A stretch of 49,076 nt of DNA from an archaeon GW2011_AR18. Its GTDB lineage: Archaea; Nanobdellota; Nanobdellia; SCGC-AAA011-G17; GW2011-AR18. Positions 18,082 through 27,495 of this stretch are shown here, one piece after another; within the stretch, counting starts at the first letter, position 1; every line of letters begins with the position of its first letter. Under the pieces are notes generated by a model, which worked only from the letters and a program-made list of their open reading frames with translations, searched no databases and was not told the origin of the DNA. Location of the stretch: assembly GCA_000806155.1 (NCBI GenBank), contig JWKX01000009.1:1-49076 (forward strand), written 5' to 3'. The position numbers were made by a program, and so were the translations under genes.

Positions 18082-18118
18082 TTAAATTTAAAAGGATAAT
18101 ACTAATTCTAAATCCTAA

Positions 18119-18281
18119 GCCACGATCGCTTAATCTGGTAGAGCGCCGGTCTTGAAACAAACTTTTATTCTATAAGGGTTTGAAATATAACCGGTGTCTG
18201 AAAGGACCTGCAGGTTCAAATAAACCTTTTAGGAAAAGCTTTGCCAAAAACTTAAAGGTATTGAAAGTCCTGCTCGTGGCG
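18119..18281 (+). tRNA. tRNA-Ser(UGA) with two introns (18157-18188 and 18221-18267)
   Basis: Acceptor GCCACGA/TCGTGGC with discriminator G; D-arm GCTT..GAGC; anticodon stem CCGGT/ACCGG, loop CTTGAAA; variable arm GTCT-GAAA-GGAC; T-arm GCAGG-TTCAAAT-CCTGC after intron removal. Confidence 0.88.
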
Positions 18282-18353
18282 TTATATTCTATAAAAATAC
18301 ATAGAAGCGTACTAGAAAAAATAAAATTTAGGTATGAAAATAATAAAGAAGGA

Positions 18354-18479
18354 ATGGACGATATATTTACATATGCTATAAACCTTGGATATGAGATAAA
18401 TGTAGATACAAGAATAAAATGCGAACATCTATATGAGAAAAGACCAATGAAATGGGGAGAGGGAGACCTTAAGTATTAA
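18354..18479 (+). CDS. Possible small ORF (41 aa from ATG); function unknown
   Basis: MDDIFTYAINLGYEINVDTRIKCEHLYEKRPMKWGEGDLKY; the longer ORF-track version overlaps the tRNA. Confidence 0.3.
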   Translation: MDDIFTYAINLGYEINVDTRIKCEHLYEKRPMKWGEGDLKY

Positions 18480-18523
18480 ATTCCAGTAATAAACTTTAAA
18501 AAGCTATAAAATAAGAATAATAT

Positions 18524-20272
18524 ATGGATTTACAGTTTGGAAATTTATTAGGATTATTATCTTTCTTGACATTGATACCATTCATAATATCGTATCTAAT
18601 AAAACCTAAACCGCAAAATCTCAAAGTCCCATCATTAATGTTCTTCTTCAGCGAGAATAAGACAAAAAGCAAAAATAATCTATTCAGATATCTTGAAAAA
18701 AATATATTGTTCTTAATACAACTATTAGTACTATTCATATTAGCATTCAGTGCTGCTGATCCTTTATTTATAATAAATAAAGATGTAATCTCAAATAATA
18801 TAGTATTCATACTTGATGCAAGCGCAAGTTCTAAAACAATACATGATGGAAAAACAAGATTTGAATTCTCTAAAGAAAAAATAAAAGAATTATCAACAAC
18901 AAAAAATTCATTGATATTATTAAAATCAACACCTGTACTTTTATTAAACAATGTCGGAAGAGATGAACTTCTAAGAACTTTAGATAGAGTACAACCAACT
19001 GATGATACAAGTGATGTAGGAGGAGCAATAACCTTAGCAGGAGAGATATTGGGAGATAATAAAGGGAGAATAGTCTTACTAAGTGACTTTGTAAACAATA
19101 AAGGAATAAACCCGCAATTAGCAAGAAATGTCATAGAGAGCAAGGGAATAACTGTAGATTTCATAGATACAAAAAATGGTATTGCAAATAATATTGGAAT
19201 AGTAAATATGGCATTAACTGACAATTCTGCGAATATATACATAAAAAACTATAATGACAAAACTGAAAATATTAAATTATCAATAGATAAAAAAGTATCA
19301 GAAATTAATATTGGTCCTGGAAATACAGAGTCTTTAGTATTAAACTTAGAGGGAAATGGGACTGAGATAAAAATAAATAATGAAGATGATCTTTCAGCAG
19401 ATAATACTGTATATATAGCAAGACCATTTGGTGAAAAAATAAAAGTATTATTAATCACAAATGGAAACCCCAAATTTGTTGAGGCAGCACTCAATTCTAT
19501 ACCTGATGTTGAATTATCAATAACAGCACCACCAATAATACCTGAAAATAATTATGATGTATATATAATAAGCCAGATCAATAAAGACAAAGTACTTCCA
19601 GGAACTTTTAAAGATATAAAAACAAAGAAGGGAAAGATGATAATAGTCATGGCACAGCCAGGAATGGAAAAAATAAACTATGAAGGAATAATACCTGAAG
19701 TAATGAATAATACAAATGGAGGAATAATATCACTCAATTATATAACAAGATTCACAAAAGATATAGACTTTGGAGAGATAACAAAATTCTATAAACTAAA
19801 AAATATTGATAATGAATTAAATGTTGCTTCTGTTAATAATAAAAGCATAATGACATTATATGAAACAGAAGATGGAAAAATATTATATTATGGAATATTA
19901 GAGAGCGAGAGCGATTTTACATTAAATCCAAATTATCCTATATTCTGGATAAACTTATTATATTATTCAGCAGGAAGGACAGAACTAAATGAGATCAATC
20001 TAAGAACTGGAAGTATACTACAATATGGAAATGAAAATTTTATAATGGACAAGACAGGATATTTCAATATAGGAAACAAAAGAGTTGCTGTCAACTTATT
20101 AAATGAGAGAGAATCAGACCTGAATTATAAATCTACAGATGTAAAAGAATATACAACAGGAAATTTAGAAAAAATAAAAAGTGATGTTGATTATAAGATA
20201 AGCATTTATGGAATCATAATCTGCCTATTATTAATCATGTTTGAATTCTTCTATATATTATCTATTATATAA
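18524..20272 (+). CDS. BatA-like/vWA-type membrane protein of MoxR operon
   Basis: N-terminal two-TM BatA-like QFGNLLGLLSFLTLIPFIISYLIKPKPQNLKVPSLMFFF; vWA-like VFILDASASSKT. Confidence 0.7.
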   Translation: MDLQFGNLLGLLSFLTLIPFIISYLIKPKPQNLKVPSLMFFFSENKTKSKNNLFRYLEKNILFLIQLLVLFILAFSAADPLFIINKDVISNNIVFILDASASSKTIHDGKTRFEFSKEKIKELSTTKNSLILLKSTPVLLLNNVGRDELLRTLDRVQPTDDTSDVGGAITLAGEILGDNKGRIVLLSDFVNNKGINPQLARNVIESKGITVDFIDTKNGIANNIGIVNMALTDNSANIYIKNYNDKTENIKLSIDKKVSEINIGPGNTESLVLNLEGNGTEIKINNEDDLSADNTVYIARPFGEKIKVLLITNGNPKFVEAALNSIPDVELSITAPPIIPENNYDVYIISQINKDKVLPGTFKDIKTKKGKMIIVMAQPGMEKINYEGIIPEVMNNTNGGIISLNYITRFTKDIDFGEITKFYKLKNIDNELNVASVNNKSIMTLYETEDGKILYYGILESESDFTLNPNYPIFWINLLYYSAGRTELNEINLRTGSILQYGNENFIMDKTGYFNIGNKRVAVNLLNERESDLNYKSTDVKEYTTGNLEKIKSDVDYKISIYGIIICLLLIMFEFFYILSII

Positions 20273-22551
20273 ACAAGGATTTAATACAACTAAGCAAAGA
20301 AAAAGAATACAGAAAAAATCTTAATAATAGAAGAAAAATAATACTTTTTAGCAGGATAATAATTATAATATTATTAATAACAGCTTTAGCTTCACCATAC
20401 AAAGATGATAATAAACTAGTGTCTGGAGATCCAAAAGTAAAAATATTAATAGATAATTCATCATCAATGCAGCTCTATGAAACAAGCAATCTAATAAAAT
20501 TAAAAGAAGATCTGGAGAAAAGAATACCTACAGATATTGAATATATAGCCACAGGAGAAGAGACAAATCTTGGTGACAGCATATTAGCAAATCTAAGGAA
20601 GAATGATAATATCTTGTTATTTACTGATGGAAACAATAATATTGGAGCTGATCTTGGTGATGTTGCTTTAGCAGCAATAAATTATAATTCAACAATAAGT
20701 TCACTAGAACTAAAACCAAAATATTATGATGCTTCTGTAAAAATAACAGGAAGCGAGAAAACTGTTTCTAAAGCTGAAAATGTATTCATAGTAAAAATAC
20801 AACAGACAGAAAAAAGAAAAGTATATCTGACAGTAGAGGTTGATGGGAGAAAAATAATAGACAAAACAACAGATGAGAATGAGATAAAATTCACACAGTC
20901 ATTTGATAATGGATATCATAGGATAACAGCAAAGATAATACAAGATGATTATTTCACACAAAATAATATTTATTATAAAACAGTAAAAGTAGTGCCAAAA
21001 CCAAAACTGGGAATATATGGAGGAAATAAGGATCTTATCACTTTGCTTGATCCATTATATGAACTTAATATAATAACAGAGATAGATGAGAAAATAAATG
21101 ATTACACTGGTGTGATAATAGATAATAAAGATGCAACAGCACTAAATGAGAAGACAAACATACTTGGAAGTTATATAGCGGAAGGGAATGGAATGCTAGT
21201 TATAGGCGGGGATAAATCATATGATTCAGGAAATTACAAAGGATCAAGATTTGAACAATTACTCCCTGTACATATAGCAAAAGCAGGAAGAAAAAAAGGT
21301 GAGACAAGTGTAATTTTTGTCATAGATGTATCTGGAAGCACAGGACATTATTTTGGGAGTTCATTAAAAACAGATGTAGAGAAAACAATAGCAATAAACA
21401 TGATAAAAGACCTAAGTTTAACAAATTATGTAGGAGCAGTAGCATTCAATGATAAAGCTTATACAATACAGGATATAGTATTATTATCACAAGAAAAAAA
21501 TCTAGAAGATAATATTGCAAAATTAAAATATGGAGGAGATACTTACATAGAGGAAGGAATACTAAAGGCAGTAGAAATGCTGCAGAACAGTGGTGGGAGC
21601 AAGAATATAATCTTTATCTCAGATGGAAAGACACAGCATGAAGATGAAAGCAAAAATGCATTCAAACTAGCTGCTACTAAAGGAATAAGGATATATTCTA
21701 TAGGTGTCGGGGATGATACATATAAACAATTAATGAAATATGCAGCAGATACAACAGGAGGAACATACTTTGAACCTGAAGAGGGTCAGGGAATAAAATT
21801 ATTATTCGGAGATGCAGAAAGCTCTGGAAATAAAAAAATATTCCCATTATATGTCTTTAACAAGAATCATTTCATAACAGATGGACTGAAATTAAAAGCA
21901 AATATTTATGGATTCAACCAGGCAGCACCAAAAACAAGCTCAAGACTATTGATAACAACAGATATAGGAGATCCTGTACTTACTGTCGGGAGATATGGAC
22001 TTGGAAGAGTGGCTGCATTGACAACAGATTATGGAACATATGGATTTGAATTATTAAACAAAGACAATTCGTTATTATTTACTAGAACAATAAACTGGAT
22101 AATAGGAGATCCTGAAAGAAATAATGATAATTTCATAGCTATAAACGATGGGAGAGTAAATCAAGATATTGAGATATTGATAAAATCAAAACAACAGCCA
22201 ACATCAGATAAATATGTTTTCTATAAAATAGATGATGAACTTTATAGAGCCATAGCAAGAGTTGATAACATAGGATTCAATACATTACAAGGAGCAGTAT
22301 TCGCAGCAAATTATCCTATAGAATATGAAGATATAGGAAACAATGAGTATTTCCAAAATGTAATAATCTCAACAAATGGAAAAATATTCAAGGATACAGA
22401 TGCTGAACAGATAGCAGAATTTATAAAGACAAAATCAAAGAGGGAGATAGTAACAAAAAGCAGCTATAGCTGGATACTAATATTATCAACGTTACTAGTA
22501 TATGTTGCTGAAATAATATACAGAAGACTTAAAATATATAAAAATCAATAG
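20269..22551 (+). CDS. vWA-domain membrane protein; true start uncertain and upstream of the tracked GTG at 20419
   Basis: vWA MIDAS SVIFVIDVSGSTGH; ISDGKTQHED; upstream in-frame sequence encodes TM segment KIILFSRIIIIILLITALASPY. Confidence 0.7.
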   Translation: MNKDLIQLSKEKEYRKNLNNRRKIILFSRIIIIILLITALASPYKDDNKLVSGDPKVKILIDNSSSMQLYETSNLIKLKEDLEKRIPTDIEYIATGEETNLGDSILANLRKNDNILLFTDGNNNIGADLGDVALAAINYNSTISSLELKPKYYDASVKITGSEKTVSKAENVFIVKIQQTEKRKVYLTVEVDGRKIIDKTTDENEIKFTQSFDNGYHRITAKIIQDDYFTQNNIYYKTVKVVPKPKLGIYGGNKDLITLLDPLYELNIITEIDEKINDYTGVIIDNKDATALNEKTNILGSYIAEGNGMLVIGGDKSYDSGNYKGSRFEQLLPVHIAKAGRKKGETSVIFVIDVSGSTGHYFGSSLKTDVEKTIAINMIKDLSLTNYVGAVAFNDKAYTIQDIVLLSQEKNLEDNIAKLKYGGDTYIEEGILKAVEMLQNSGGSKNIIFISDGKTQHEDESKNAFKLAATKGIRIYSIGVGDDTYKQLMKYAADTTGGTYFEPEEGQGIKLLFGDAESSGNKKIFPLYVFNKNHFITDGLKLKANIYGFNQAAPKTSSRLLITTDIGDPVLTVGRYGLGRVAALTTDYGTYGFELLNKDNSLLFTRTINWIIGDPERNNDNFIAINDGRVNQDIEILIKSKQQPTSDKYVFYKIDDELYRAIARVDNIGFNTLQGAVFAANYPIEYEDIGNNEYFQNVIISTNGKIFKDTDAEQIAEFIKTKSKREIVTKSSYSWILILSTLLVYVAEIIYRRLKIYKNQ

Positions 22552-22559
22552 AAAATAAT

Positions 22560-23030
22560 ATGGGATTCATACAAGAAAATGCAAACGCGAAACTGTTCAT
22601 ACTTATAGTATTAATAGCTGCAATCACAGTATCATTAACATTTGTCTACCAGAATAATTTCAAGGATATAAACAACAGATATACTGAAAAATTAAATGAA
22701 TTAAACAGCACATTCCAGCAATTATCAGGAACAGAGAGTTTACTGAATAAAACCAAAGAAGATCTGACATTAAAATCATTAAGAGAACAAAAATTATCCA
22801 ACCAGTACACTGATGTAGAGAAAAAAAAGAACGCACTTGAGGAAGAAAACAGTGACCTGAAAAAAGATTTACAAGTTACTAAACAAAAATTAGATGATAC
22901 ATTAATAGAACTAGATACTGCAAAAGATGACCTTAAAAGCAAAAACGAGAAGATTGATAATCTTGAAAAAGATATAGACAGATTAAAAAAAGAGGTAAGC
23001 TGTCTGAGGGCTGGAAATGCAGATTGTTGA
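22560..23030 (+). CDS. Membrane-anchored coiled-coil protein
   Basis: N-terminal TM then heptad-rich LNELNSTFQQL...LKKDLQVTKQKLDDTLIELDTAKDDLKSKNEKIDNLEKDIDRLKKE. Confidence 0.65.
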   Translation: MGFIQENANAKLFILIVLIAAITVSLTFVYQNNFKDINNRYTEKLNELNSTFQQLSGTESLLNKTKEDLTLKSLREQKLSNQYTDVEKKKNALEEENSDLKKDLQVTKQKLDDTLIELDTAKDDLKSKNEKIDNLEKDIDRLKKEVSCLRAGNADC

Positions 23031-23802
23031 AAAAGCATTAGGTGAAATAAAGAATTTTTTTCTATTATTAGATATAGGGAATTCATTATTAAATTCATTA
23101 ATATTATTTTTAACATCGTTATTAATATCTAATTTTTTAGGAATAGAATGGAAATACTCATTAATAATCTCTATAATCTATTTTACTTATCATATCATAA
23201 AAAAACATAGAATAAATAAATATTTAGAGGTAGAAGAGAAAACACCATCATTAAAGGAACAACTAAGAACAGTAGCAGATAATGTAAACAAGACAAATCC
23301 CATAATAGATGAATTAAAAGATGATGTATTAAAAAAAATGAGAGATGTAAAAACATCAAATTTCATAGATAATAAAAGTTTAATATTAAGAGTATTAATA
23401 CTTGGAGGGCTTTCTTTTTCAATATTATTCTTATCTTACATAAATGTAGATTTTAAAGGAGAGATACAGCAGATAATAATAGAACCAATAAATGAGATAG
23501 GACTAAGAGGCAATGTACAAGAAGCAGTATATATGAACATAAGTGTCACTGAAGGAAATCTAAGTGATATATTAGGAAATAATTCCATAGCTAGATTCAA
23601 GAAAGAAAATATAAAACTAACAATAAATCCATTACTAAGCGAGACAGATCCATCAGATATCAGACAGGTGCAGGCTGAAAGCTTTACACCGCCAGATTTT
23701 CCAAAAGAGATATATACAAGTTATGACGTAAGCTATAATGAAAAAGTAGCAAAACAAAATCAGCAAGTAGTAAAAGATTATTTTGAGAAGATAAACAGGT
23801 GA
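23017..23802 (+). CDS. Multi-TM protein of MoxR operon, unknown function
   Basis: TM segments near residues 20-65 and 125-145; operonic with moxR. Confidence 0.55.
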   Translation: MQIVEKALGEIKNFFLLLDIGNSLLNSLILFLTSLLISNFLGIEWKYSLIISIIYFTYHIIKKHRINKYLEVEEKTPSLKEQLRTVADNVNKTNPIIDELKDDVLKKMRDVKTSNFIDNKSLILRVLILGGLSFSILFLSYINVDFKGEIQQIIIEPINEIGLRGNVQEAVYMNISVTEGNLSDILGNNSIARFKKENIKLTINPLLSETDPSDIRQVQAESFTPPDFPKEIYTSYDVSYNEKVAKQNQQVVKDYFEKINR

Positions 23803-23809
23803 AAAATAA

Positions 23810-26653
23810 ATGGTAAGCGTTGAAGAGATACATAAAAGATTCAAATTAGTCACTACAGAAGTAGCAAAAGTAGTAATAGGACAGGAAGATGTAATAGAAC
23901 AGATGCAGATAGCTGTATTATGCAATGGACATGCACTATTGGAAGGCTATCCAGGATTAGCTAAAACATTACTAGTAAAAACAGTTTCTAACATTTTAGA
24001 TCTAAGATTCAGCAGAATACAGGGAACACCAGATCTATTACCAAGTGATATTACAGGAACTTACATAATTGATGAGAGCAAAGGAAAAAAAGAATTCAAA
24101 TTCCAGCCAGGACCAATATTTGCAAATGTAGTATTAGTAGATGAGGTAAATCGTGCTACTCCAAAAACACATTCAGCAATATTAGAAGCAATGCAGGAAA
24201 AACAGGTGACAATAGGAAATTCAACATATAAATTAGAGGAACCATTCTTTGTATTAGCTACGATGAATCCAATTGAGATGGAGGGAAGTCTAACATTAGA
24301 CCAAGATGTTTTTATAAATGGACAATTAAGAACTGGACAGGAGTTATTAGATTATACTATAAAGAATAATATACAGCCGACTAAAGAAGGAAATTTTAAT
24401 TTATATAAATTACCTGATTCTTATACTTATTCTTTAAATGAATATGGTAAATTGGAAAAAAGCGAATGTTCTTTCTATATTATTCCATGTAATGATGAAG
24501 TAATAACATTAAAGACAAGAATAGGAAGAGAGATAAAAGTAACAAAAAACCATCCTTTCTTAGTTAATGAAAAAGGAGAGATAAAATGGAAAAAAGCAGC
24601 GGAACTAGTTGAGGGTGATTACTTAGTTTCTATATCAAAATTAGATGATGAAAAATCAAAAACAGAATTAATGACACATCTGGAAGTTTTAAAAGAATTA
24701 GAAAGAAATTATAAAGTTATATATTATGAAGACTATTTAAAACTAAAGGAATTAACAAATAACTTCATAGATTATACAAAATTAGAAACTGGAACAGAAT
24801 TTGATAATATAAGAATAATAAACAAACTTGAAATAAAAGAAATAGCAAAAGAAATAGGATTAGAAAAAAATGAATATTGGCAATTAATAAGATTCTTAAG
24901 AAGACCAACGGAAAATATAATTATAAGAGAAAAACTAACATCTTATTTTATTAAAAAAAGAATTATAATAAATGAACCAACTGACTTTATAGACTCATTA
25001 AGGCCTATATCAATAAAAAGATTTAATGTAGATGAAGATATTACATTTTTATTAGCATTTATTTTGGGCGATGGAAGCAGTGTAGGTTCTATATTTGTTG
25101 CTCAAAAGAATTATCCTAAAGCATTTGATAGATTTGTAAATATATTAAATAATAAAGTAGGAGTTGGTGTTAGTTATATATCTAAAGATAAAACGGGATG
25201 CAGGTATACAAGCAAAAGTTCAAGACCATTTGTAAAATATATGTGCCTAAGATTTGGACTAAAAGAGGAAGGACATAAAACAGGAGGAATTCCTTCATGG
25301 ATTATAGAATTGCCTGCTGAATTAAGAAGAGAATTCTTGAAAACGTTCATTTGTCTAGAAGGATGTATAAGAGATAATAGAATAAGATTTTCACAAGCTA
25401 ATAAAAACAGTATTAATCTATTATCTTATATGTTATTAAAAGAGGGAATAATATCATGGTTTTCTGAGAAGAATAGATATAATGGAAAAGATTATGTAAT
25501 AAAAATACAAGGAGAAGACTTTTTGAATTATTTACTAAAAATAGGTTGGTTAGATGATGAAACAAGAACTTATTGGTTAGAGCAGGCTAAAAGTGGAAAA
25601 TATTCTCCATTCAGAGTAATTCCAGCACCTAGAGAAATGGTATTGAAACTTGTTGATTTATTAGGAATAAACTCATTCCACACATATAAAAACAGAAGAG
25701 ACTTATTATCAAGAGATTGGTATTGTGGATATAAATCAATAAAGCAAGGGAGAGAGAATATTTCTTTAGATATGTTTAAATTAATGTTAAAAGGACTTGA
25801 AGATGAAATAGTATTAAGAGAAAATACAAACCTAGAAACAATAAATCCTTTAGACGTAAGACATAGTGCAGTATTATGTGGTCTTTCAATAACTGAAATA
25901 GGAGAAAAAATAAATATAAGTCATGATGCTGTCTGGAATTATTATGAAACAGGAAACAGCAATAGTTCACAACAAATAGTTAAATGCATACAAAATGAAT
26001 TTATTACAAGAATAACTGAAGCAAGATCAATATTAAATTACTTAAAAAAATTAGTCCAAGAGGGAGTTATCTATGATAGAGTAGAAAAATTAGATTATTC
26101 AGCATATGATGGCTTAGCTTTTGGTTTAACTGTTCCTGGATTACATAATTATATAGGAGGATATGGAGCTACAGGATTAAATCATAATACATTTGTATTA
26201 TCAGAGGCACAAGTTGATAGGTTTTTATTTAAAATAAAAGTAGGATATCCGAAATTAGATGAAGAGATAGAGATAGCAGGTAAATATAGTGAGGAAGTTC
26301 CTGAAGAAATAAAATTAAAGAAAATATTTGATAAAAATGACCTATTACATTTACAATCAATGGTAAAACAAATGCCAATAGCAAATGATATAAAAAAATA
26401 TGCAGTAGAATTAGTTGCAAGCACAAGAAATAAAAAAGACTTAATAGAATACGGGGCAAGTCCAAGAGCAAGCATAGCACTAATAATGGCAGGAAAAGCA
26501 AAAGCATTAATGAGCGGAAGAAAATATGTAAGCAAAGATGATATAAATTCAATGGCATTGCCAGTATTAAGACATAGGATAATACCAAGTTTTGAAGCTG
26601 AAAGACAAAACATGACAGAAGATGATATAATACTTAAATTATTGAAGAAATGA
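23810..26653 (+). CDS. moxR: MoxR family AAA+ ATPase containing an intein
   Basis: GYPGLAKTLLVKT Walker A, VLVDEVNRA Walker B, FFVLATMNPIEMEG..//..TFVLSEAQVDRFLFKIKVGYPKLDEE extein halves. Confidence 0.9.
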   Translation: MVSVEEIHKRFKLVTTEVAKVVIGQEDVIEQMQIAVLCNGHALLEGYPGLAKTLLVKTVSNILDLRFSRIQGTPDLLPSDITGTYIIDESKGKKEFKFQPGPIFANVVLVDEVNRATPKTHSAILEAMQEKQVTIGNSTYKLEEPFFVLATMNPIEMEGSLTLDQDVFINGQLRTGQELLDYTIKNNIQPTKEGNFNLYKLPDSYTYSLNEYGKLEKSECSFYIIPCNDEVITLKTRIGREIKVTKNHPFLVNEKGEIKWKKAAELVEGDYLVSISKLDDEKSKTELMTHLEVLKELERNYKVIYYEDYLKLKELTNNFIDYTKLETGTEFDNIRIINKLEIKEIAKEIGLEKNEYWQLIRFLRRPTENIIIREKLTSYFIKKRIIINEPTDFIDSLRPISIKRFNVDEDITFLLAFILGDGSSVGSIFVAQKNYPKAFDRFVNILNNKVGVGVSYISKDKTGCRYTSKSSRPFVKYMCLRFGLKEEGHKTGGIPSWIIELPAELRREFLKTFICLEGCIRDNRIRFSQANKNSINLLSYMLLKEGIISWFSEKNRYNGKDYVIKIQGEDFLNYLLKIGWLDDETRTYWLEQAKSGKYSPFRVIPAPREMVLKLVDLLGINSFHTYKNRRDLLSRDWYCGYKSIKQGRENISLDMFKLMLKGLEDEIVLRENTNLETINPLDVRHSAVLCGLSITEIGEKINISHDAVWNYYETGNSNSSQQIVKCIQNEFITRITEARSILNYLKKLVQEGVIYDRVEKLDYSAYDGLAFGLTVPGLHNYIGGYGATGLNHNTFVLSEAQVDRFLFKIKVGYPKLDEEIEIAGKYSEEVPEEIKLKKIFDKNDLLHLQSMVKQMPIANDIKKYAVELVASTRNKKDLIEYGASPRASIALIMAGKAKALMSGRKYVSKDDINSMALPVLRHRIIPSFEAERQNMTEDDIILKLLKK
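24287..26188 (+). other. Intein (634 aa) in MoxR with LAGLIDADG-type endonuclease and an HTH-like segment
   Basis: Ser1 SLTLDQDVFING; block B TKNHPFLV; LAFILGDGS and FLKTFICLEGC; C-terminal VPGLHNYIGGYGATGLNHN followed by +1 Thr. Confidence 0.88.
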
Positions 26654-26680
26654 GATTATTAAATAAATATTAGGAATAAG

Positions 26681-27412
26681 ATGTATAAAAAAATAAAAAT
26701 TTTAATTATTATATTATTTGTTATATTAATTTTCTTTGGTTTATTTGTTAAATATAATCCTCCAGTTAGTGGAATTATTTTGGATTCATTAACAAAACAA
26801 CCAGTCTTTGGTGTGCCTGTAGAAAGAATTATTTCGTATAATTTGCCGATACCTCCATTTCCTGATGGCATTCATGGAGATATCAAATATGATACACTGA
26901 CGAATGAAAAAGGAGAATTTCGTTTTGGCTTTAAAATCTCTCCAAAAATTGGCCACAGTGATACTTTGTATATAAATGAATTTGGAACTAGAATTAAAAA
27001 CTATACTAAGCTTAGAAGAGAAGACTCATCTTTTGTTACTCTCAGTAATCCAATTCTTTTGGAGCCAACTTTGAATATTATAACTAAATGTGGTAATGAT
27101 GCAGAATGCTTGGCTGCAAATTCTGCGGAATATTTGCACTCTAGAAAGAGTGTTTCAGACTGCAGTTCTATAGGTGAATCCGGCATGGATATTTTAGCTG
27201 GAAAGAATGGGTGTATAGCTGATTTTGCAATTTCAACTAATAATCTCTCTATTTGTTATTTGATTAGTAGAGATTTAGTTAAGGATATGTGCATAAAAGA
27301 TTTTGCTATTGCAAAAAATAATATTTCTGTTTGTGATTTTATCAATGATTTTGATGAAAATAATTATTGTGTTGCAAATATTAAATACCGCGAAAAAATT
27401 CGAAAAAAATGA
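26681..27412 (+). CDS. Signal-anchored protein with carboxypeptidase-regulatory-like fold and Cys-rich C-terminus
   Basis: N-terminal TM; SGIILDSLTKQPVFGVPVE; regularly spaced C pairs (C..DFAI....SIC). Confidence 0.5.
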   Translation: MYKKIKILIIILFVILIFFGLFVKYNPPVSGIILDSLTKQPVFGVPVERIISYNLPIPPFPDGIHGDIKYDTLTNEKGEFRFGFKISPKIGHSDTLYINEFGTRIKNYTKLRREDSSFVTLSNPILLEPTLNIITKCGNDAECLAANSAEYLHSRKSVSDCSSIGESGMDILAGKNGCIADFAISTNNLSICYLISRDLVKDMCIKDFAIAKNNISVCDFINDFDENNYCVANIKYREKIRKK

Positions 27413-27495
27413 CTTACTTTTTTTTGATGTTTTGAAAAATAAGATAAGGATTAAATTATAGTTAACTTTATTAAATAAAAAAACAAAATAATCAT

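Noticed and set aside
18180-18479. ORF-track CDS of 99 aa starting at 18180
   Set aside because: Its first third lies inside the spliced tRNA-Ser; only the downstream portion (ATG 18354) could be real.
18496-19494. Minus-strand ORFs 18496..19242, 18870..19124 and 19249..19494
   Set aside because: Antisense to the clear BatA/vWA-like gene on the plus strand.
24287-26188. Intein region considered as a separate inserted gene or a frameshifted MoxR
   Set aside because: One continuous frame with intein start and end motifs and perfectly rejoining MoxR exteins.
26182-26613. Minus-strand ORFs opposite the MoxR C-extein
   Set aside because: Antisense to a conserved AAA+ domain; no independent support.
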